Source: Heritagella_A intestinalis
GTDB taxonomy: Bacteria; Bacillota; Clostridia; Oscillospirales; Acutalibacteraceae
Direction: 5' to 3'
DNA length: 64,000 nt
Assembly (NCBI GenBank): GCA_904418995.1
Contig: CAJFQF010000007.1
Location: 36,806 to 100,805, forward strand
This document shows, in pieces, positions 60,633-64,000 of the stretch. The first letter of the stretch is position 1. Each line of letters opens with the position of its first letter. The position numbers were made by a program, and so were the translations under genes. The notes beneath the pieces were generated by a model that saw nothing but the letters and a program-made list of their open reading frames with translations, searched no databases and was not told the DNA's origin.

Positions 60633-62147
60633 ATGAACTGGAAACAACTGAAAAGCGGCACGGACATCCGCGGCGTAGCGGCAGAAGGCCAAAAGCCCGT
60701 CACCCTCACCGACCCGGTAGTAGCAACCCTGGCCCAGGCCTTTGCCGGCTGGCTAGCCGAAAAGAAGCAGAAGCCGGTTTCCGACCTGACCATTGCCGTC
60801 GGGCGGGATTCCCGAATTTCCGGGCCCCGTATCCGGGACGCAGTGTCCGCGGCTCTTTCCGGTATCGGCGTTTCGGTGCTGGACTGCGGCTTGGCCTCCA
60901 CTCCCTCCATGTTTATGGTAACCGTGGACCTGCCCTGTGACGGTTCGATTCAGATTACCGCCAGCCACCACCCCTGGGACCGCAACGGCCTGAAGTTCTT
61001 CACCCGGGAAGGGGGCCTGGACGCCCCGGACATCGACAGCCTGCTGGCCCGGTGTGAATCCAATACCCTGCCGGGGCCTGCGGCTGTGGCCGGCGCGGTA
61101 ACGCCTACAGACTACATGACCCAATACGCGGCCCATCTCCGGGAGCTGATTCAAAAGGGCGTCAACGCCCCGGACTACGACCATCCCTTGGAAGGCTTCC
61201 ACATTGTGGTGGATGCGGGCAACGGCGCCGGCGGCTTCTATGCCCGGGACGTGCTGGCCCCTCTGGGCGCGGATGTGTCCGGCAGCCAGTTCCTGGAGCC
61301 CGACGGCATGTTCCCCAACCACATTCCCAACCCGGAAAATGAAGAGGCCATGGCCAGTATCTGTGGGGCCGTGGGTAAGGCCCAGGCGGATTTGGGCGTG
61401 ATTTTCGACACCGATGTGGACCGCGGCGGCGCAGTGGATGCCCGGGGCCAGGAGATTAACCGGAACCGGCTGGTAGCCCTGGCCAGCGCCATTGCCCTGG
61501 AAGGCAATCCCGGCGGCACGGTGGTCACCGACTCCATCACCTCCGACGGCCTGAAGGACTACCTGGAAAACACCCTGGGGGGCCATCACCACCGGTTCAA
61601 GCGGGGCTATAAGAACGTCATCAACGAGGCCCTGCGGCTCAACGAGGAAGGGGTCAACTGCCCCCTGGCCATTGAGACCTCCGGCCATGCCGCCATGCGG
61701 GAAAATTACTTCCTGGACGATGGCGCCTATCTGGTGACCAAGATTATCATTAAAATGGCCCAGCTCCGCCGGGAAGGCAAGGACCTGGATAGCTTGCTGG
61801 CGCCTTTGGCAGAGCCGGCGGAAGCAGCGGAGGTCCGTCTGCCCATTTTGGAGGAAGATTTCCGGGCCTGCGGCAACCAAGTGATTGCCCAGCTGGAAGG
61901 GTATGCCCGGGAACAGGGCTGGCAGATTGCCCCGGACAACCGGGAGGGCCTGCGGGTTTCCTTCCCCCAGGGAGAAGGGGACGGCTGGTTCCTGCTGCGC
62001 CTCAGCGTCCACGACCCCATTATGCCCTTGAATATGGAGAGCAATGTAGCAGGGGGCGTAAAGGTCATTGCCCAGAAGCTCCAGGCGTTCCTCCTCACCT
62101 GTAAGGGCCTGGACCATCAGCCCATGGCGGATTTCCTGGCGAAATAA
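60633..62147 (+). CDS. Phosphomannomutase/phosphoglucomutase, 504 aa
   Basis: Interconverts hexose 1- and 6-phosphates for glycan precursors. The alpha-D-phosphohexomutase domains are visible: SGTDIRGVAAEG at the N-terminus, the phosphoserine loop TASHHPWDRNGLKFF (Ser111), the metal loop IFDTDVDRGGAVD, and the sugar-binding loop AIETSGHAAMRE. The usual loops are TASHNPxxYNG and GEESGH-like, so both loops differ slightly and substrate choice may be changed. AAAGGAGCG precedes ATG 60633. Confidence 0.92.
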   Translation: MNWKQLKSGTDIRGVAAEGQKPVTLTDPVVATLAQAFAGWLAEKKQKPVSDLTIAVGRDSRISGPRIRDAVSAALSGIGVSVLDCGLASTPSMFMVTVDLPCDGSIQITASHHPWDRNGLKFFTREGGLDAPDIDSLLARCESNTLPGPAAVAGAVTPTDYMTQYAAHLRELIQKGVNAPDYDHPLEGFHIVVDAGNGAGGFYARDVLAPLGADVSGSQFLEPDGMFPNHIPNPENEEAMASICGAVGKAQADLGVIFDTDVDRGGAVDARGQEINRNRLVALASAIALEGNPGGTVVTDSITSDGLKDYLENTLGGHHHRFKRGYKNVINEALRLNEEGVNCPLAIETSGHAAMRENYFLDDGAYLVTKIIIKMAQLRREGKDLDSLLAPLAEPAEAAEVRLPILEEDFRACGNQVIAQLEGYAREQGWQIAPDNREGLRVSFPQGEGDGWFLLRLSVHDPIMPLNMESNVAGGVKVIAQKLQAFLLTCKGLDHQPMADFLAK

Positions 62148-62158
62148 ACGGCAAAGAA

Positions 62159-62193
62159 AAATCCCCGTCTGTTTTTGAAGCAGGCGGGGATTT
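62159..62193. terminator. Bidirectional terminator between mutase and asparaginase genes
   Basis: A 13-bp stem with one wobble (62159-62171 with 62181-62193); A-run before and T after. Confidence 0.85.
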
Positions 62194-62208
62194 GTGCGTT
62201 GGCGGGGT

Positions 62209-63219
62209 TCAGCGCTCCGGGGAGATTTCCCCAAAGCGGGGGGTAAAGAACAGGCTGCGCAGGTCCTGAGGCTGCTGGCCAAGGCACCACATCATTTTGG
62301 TGACGGCGGCCTCGGTGGTCATATCCCGGGCGTCCCAGATGCCGTTTTGCAGGGCCATGCGGCCGCTTTCATAAATGGAGAGGTCGCTGCCGTCATACAG
62401 GCACTGGGAGACGGCAGCCACCGGGATGCCCCGGGCAGTGAGCTTTCCCAGGCATTCTACCAGGTTCCGCCGCAGGAAGGCCATGCCGCCGGCGCCGAAG
62501 GTTTCAATGACGATTCCCCGGTAACCGGTGTCGGCCAGCCATTGGAAAATTTCCGGGCGGATGCCGGGGGTGAGCTTCACCAGGAACACCCGGTCGCTCA
62601 AATCCGCTTTCAGGGCAAATTCCCCCTTTATCTCCGGCAAAGCCGCAGGGTTCAGCCGGAGCCCTGCGGCGGATACGGTGCCGGCCAGAGGGGCGTTGAC
62701 GCTTTCAAAGGCGTCGAACCGGGAGGAGCGGGTTTTTACGGCCCGGGTTCCCAGGATAATCCGGTGTTGGAAGGCAATAAAGACCCCGGGAACCCCGCTG
62801 GCGGCCATGGCAAAGGCGCAGCGGAGATTCTCATAGCCGTCGGTGAGTGCGTGTTCCAAAGGGAGCTGGCTGCCGGTGAGGACAATGGGCACCGGGGGAT
62901 TTTCCAGCATATAGGAGAGCATGGCGGCGGTGTAGGCCATGGTGTCGGTGCCGTGGGTCATGACAACGCCGTCCCAAGGGTGATTCTGCAATTCCTCGTG
63001 AATACAGCGGGCAGCCGTCTGCCAGTGCTCCGGCTGGATATTGGAGGAATCCAGGGAAAACAGGTCCAGGGGGCAAATATCATAGGCGGCTGTCATGGTG
63101 CTCAAGTGTTCCAGCAGCGCTTGGCTGTCCAGAGCGGGAGCGAGGCCTCCCTGGCTGGGGCGGCAGGCGATGGTGCCTCCGGCACAGAGGAGAAGGATTC
63201 GTTTTTTTGCTTGGCTCAT
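62209..63219 (-). CDS. L-asparaginase, type I-like, 336 aa
   Basis: Hydrolyses asparagine to aspartate and ammonia. The nucleophile threonine lies in LLLCAGGTIACRPS, and the second catalytic block is DGVVMTHGTDTMAYTAAML. VLTGSQLPLEHALTDGYENL is typical of the cytoplasmic type I group. No signal peptide is seen. Start ATG 63219 has AAAAAGGAGAG upstream; the open frame continues further without a site. It is a single gene. Confidence 0.94.
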   Translation of the reverse strand: MSQAKKRILLLCAGGTIACRPSQGGLAPALDSQALLEHLSTMTAAYDICPLDLFSLDSSNIQPEHWQTAARCIHEELQNHPWDGVVMTHGTDTMAYTAAMLSYMLENPPVPIVLTGSQLPLEHALTDGYENLRCAFAMAASGVPGVFIAFQHRIILGTRAVKTRSSRFDAFESVNAPLAGTVSAAGLRLNPAALPEIKGEFALKADLSDRVFLVKLTPGIRPEIFQWLADTGYRGIVIETFGAGGMAFLRRNLVECLGKLTARGIPVAAVSQCLYDGSDLSIYESGRMALQNGIWDARDMTTEAAVTKMMWCLGQQPQDLRSLFFTPRFGEISPER

Positions 63220-63360
63220 GTAGAAGCTCTCCTTTTTCCGGCGCCGAAATGCCTTTTCAGCGCGCTCTTTTCTTACGGATATCATACCATCTCCCACCCC
63301 CCTCTGCAAGAAATATTCCCAGCCGGGGGAAGAAAATTCCTGGGAAAGCAGAAAAATCCC

Positions 63361-63389
63361 TTGCAATTTTCCAAAGGCTGTGATAAAAT
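63361..63389 (+). promoter_or_regulatory. Promoter of tRNA-Gly
   Basis: TTGCAA (63361-63366) and TAAAAT (63384-63389) are 17 bases apart, with the start about 14 bases before the tRNA. Confidence 0.7.
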
Positions 63390-63409
63390 AGAAAAGCTGA
63401 ATTTCATAT

Positions 63410-63483
63410 GCAGAAGTAGTTCAGTGGTAGAACATTAGCTTCCCAAGCTAAGAATGCGGGTTCGATTCCCGTCTTCTGCTCCA
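63410..63483 (+). tRNA. tRNA-Gly (anticodon CCC)
   Basis: The acceptor stem GCAGAAG pairs with CTTCTGC, and the D arm has GTTCAGTGGTAGAAC. The anticodon stem TTAGC/GCTAA encloses TTCCCAA, giving CCC for codon GGG. The T arm is GCGGGTTCGATTCCCGT. Discriminator T is followed by an encoded CCA. Confidence 0.97.
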
Positions 63484-63485
63484 TG

Positions 63486-63520
63486 ATTGGGTGACAAAAA
63501 AGATGTCACCCAATTTTTTT
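63486..63520 (+). terminator. Terminator of tRNA-Gly
   Basis: A perfect 11-bp stem (63486-63496 with 63504-63514) and seven T, directly after the tRNA. Confidence 0.93.
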
Positions 63521-63979
63521 CAGTATTCATGCGGGTTTGCGGGCTTTTTGAAGCAAAATCCGAAAAACGGTTTTACCGTGGATGTCCAAACAGAAATCCA
63601 TAGATCATTCGACTAAGCGGAGTTTTCACCTGATTTTTCAGGTTGGAAACTCCGCTTTTTTGCGTTTACCACCCTTTTTCCCCGTTGTCGGAAGTGTAGA
63701 AGTTTCCGGCAATTTTATAGATAGATTGATAAAGGCCCCAAGAGGTCAAATTCAAACCCTCAAAGTACAAGGGGATAGTGCGCCCTTTTTTAGGAACTCT
63801 CCGGCTGGTAGGCCGGAGAGTTTTTTTGCGGCGATTTTTCAGGGCGAAAATTCGCCTCCCCCCTCTCACACTCTCCCCCCTAAATACTTTACCAGCTGGG
63901 AAAGAAGAAATTTCTCCAAGCTCTTAATCAACAGGAATCTCAACTTTTCAACAGTCAACCAGAAGGGATGTGCAAAACT
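63521..63979 (+). other. Gene-poor, AT-richer stretch with two orphan terminators
   Basis: About 460 bases downstream of the tRNA hold no credible gene. Two strong intrinsic terminators stand alone: 63615-63661 (AAGCGGAGTTT arms, with an inner ACCTGA/TCAGGT stem and a T-run) and 63795-63827 (AACTCTCCGGC arms and seven T). Both suggest short transcripts or insulation. The composition is lower in GC than the rest of the window. Confidence 0.6.
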
Positions 63980-64000
63980 ATGAACATCGGCATTGACCAT
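63980..64000 (+). CDS. Start of a gene cut by the window end, possibly ParM-type
   Basis: ATG 63980 opens a frame MNIGIDH that runs off the window. AGAAGGGA lies about 11 bases upstream. The opening resembles actin-like ParM/StbA proteins of mobile elements in Firmicutes (M-N-I-G-I-D-H/N-G type starts), but seven residues cannot prove it. Confidence 0.35.

Overview
The window reads as the chromosome of a GC-rich, anaerobic, spore-forming member of the Clostridia, most like the Oscillospiraceae or Flavonifractor-type gut lineages. The evidence is the sporulation pair spoIIGA-sigE, a CotF-type spore coat pair, a complete Rnf ferredoxin:NAD oxidoreductase operon, a large acyl-CoA dehydratase activase system, LL-diaminopimelate aminotransferase, Gram-positive style ribosome binding sites and strong intrinsic terminators. 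The species placement is inference from gene content. No rRNA, CRISPR array, insertion sequence or phage gene was seen.

Layout. 1-7 kb: the end of a citrate synthase gene, two small membrane proteins under a tandem XRE-regulator module with palindromic operators, spoIIGA-sigE, and a beta-CASP RNase-like metallohydrolase, followed by about 560 bp of non-coding repeat mosaic. 7-14 kb: a lipoprotein, an orphan MazF-type toxin, two spore-coat-like genes, and a MarR regulator in front of a 970-residue activase and its HgdB-like partner. 14-21 kb: a leftward run apbE, NusG-II protein, Gx transporter, rnfC-D-G-E-A-B. The ApbE enzyme flavinylates Rnf subunits, and Rnf could supply the reduced ferredoxin that the neighbouring activase would need. 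21-29 kb: a sugar kinase, a serine hydrolase, AraC and ArsR regulators, a Crp/Fnr-trxA-trxB redox cluster with a well-placed activator site, an ACT-domain protein and an LCP cell-wall ligase.

29.7-38.5 kb: a leftward operon pyrG-carA-carB-purF-dapL joining pyrimidine, arginine, purine and lysine precursors. It is preceded by a strong promoter and a structured leader that contains its own terminator. 38.7-46.6 kb: a membrane protein, a MazG-like hydrolase, the glycolytic set pgk-tpiA-gpmI, trmL, a tiny membrane-type protein and a MORN-repeat protein. 46.8-56.3 kb: an MscS channel, a GNAT, an MBOAT/DHHW acyl-transfer pair with a structured leader, ptsI, a two-component system and an Mrp/NBP35 ATPase. 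56.5-63.2 kb: DUF1292 protein, dtd, an XRE/SHOCT-like pair, an orphan ABC ATPase, a small conserved protein behind a roughly 185-nt structured leader, a secreted or anchored metallo-beta-lactamase-fold hydrolase, a phosphohexomutase and an asparaginase. The window closes with tRNA-Gly(CCC) and the first seven codons of what may be a ParM-type gene, possibly the edge of an integrated element.

The most interesting points are regulatory: the pyrG leader, the leader at 59058-59224, a spoIIG promoter with the characteristic 22-bp spacer, a class II Crp/Fnr site centred near -41 at trxA, and the split activase/HgdB gene pair. All functional calls are from reading translated sequence and motifs; no database search or folding program was run.
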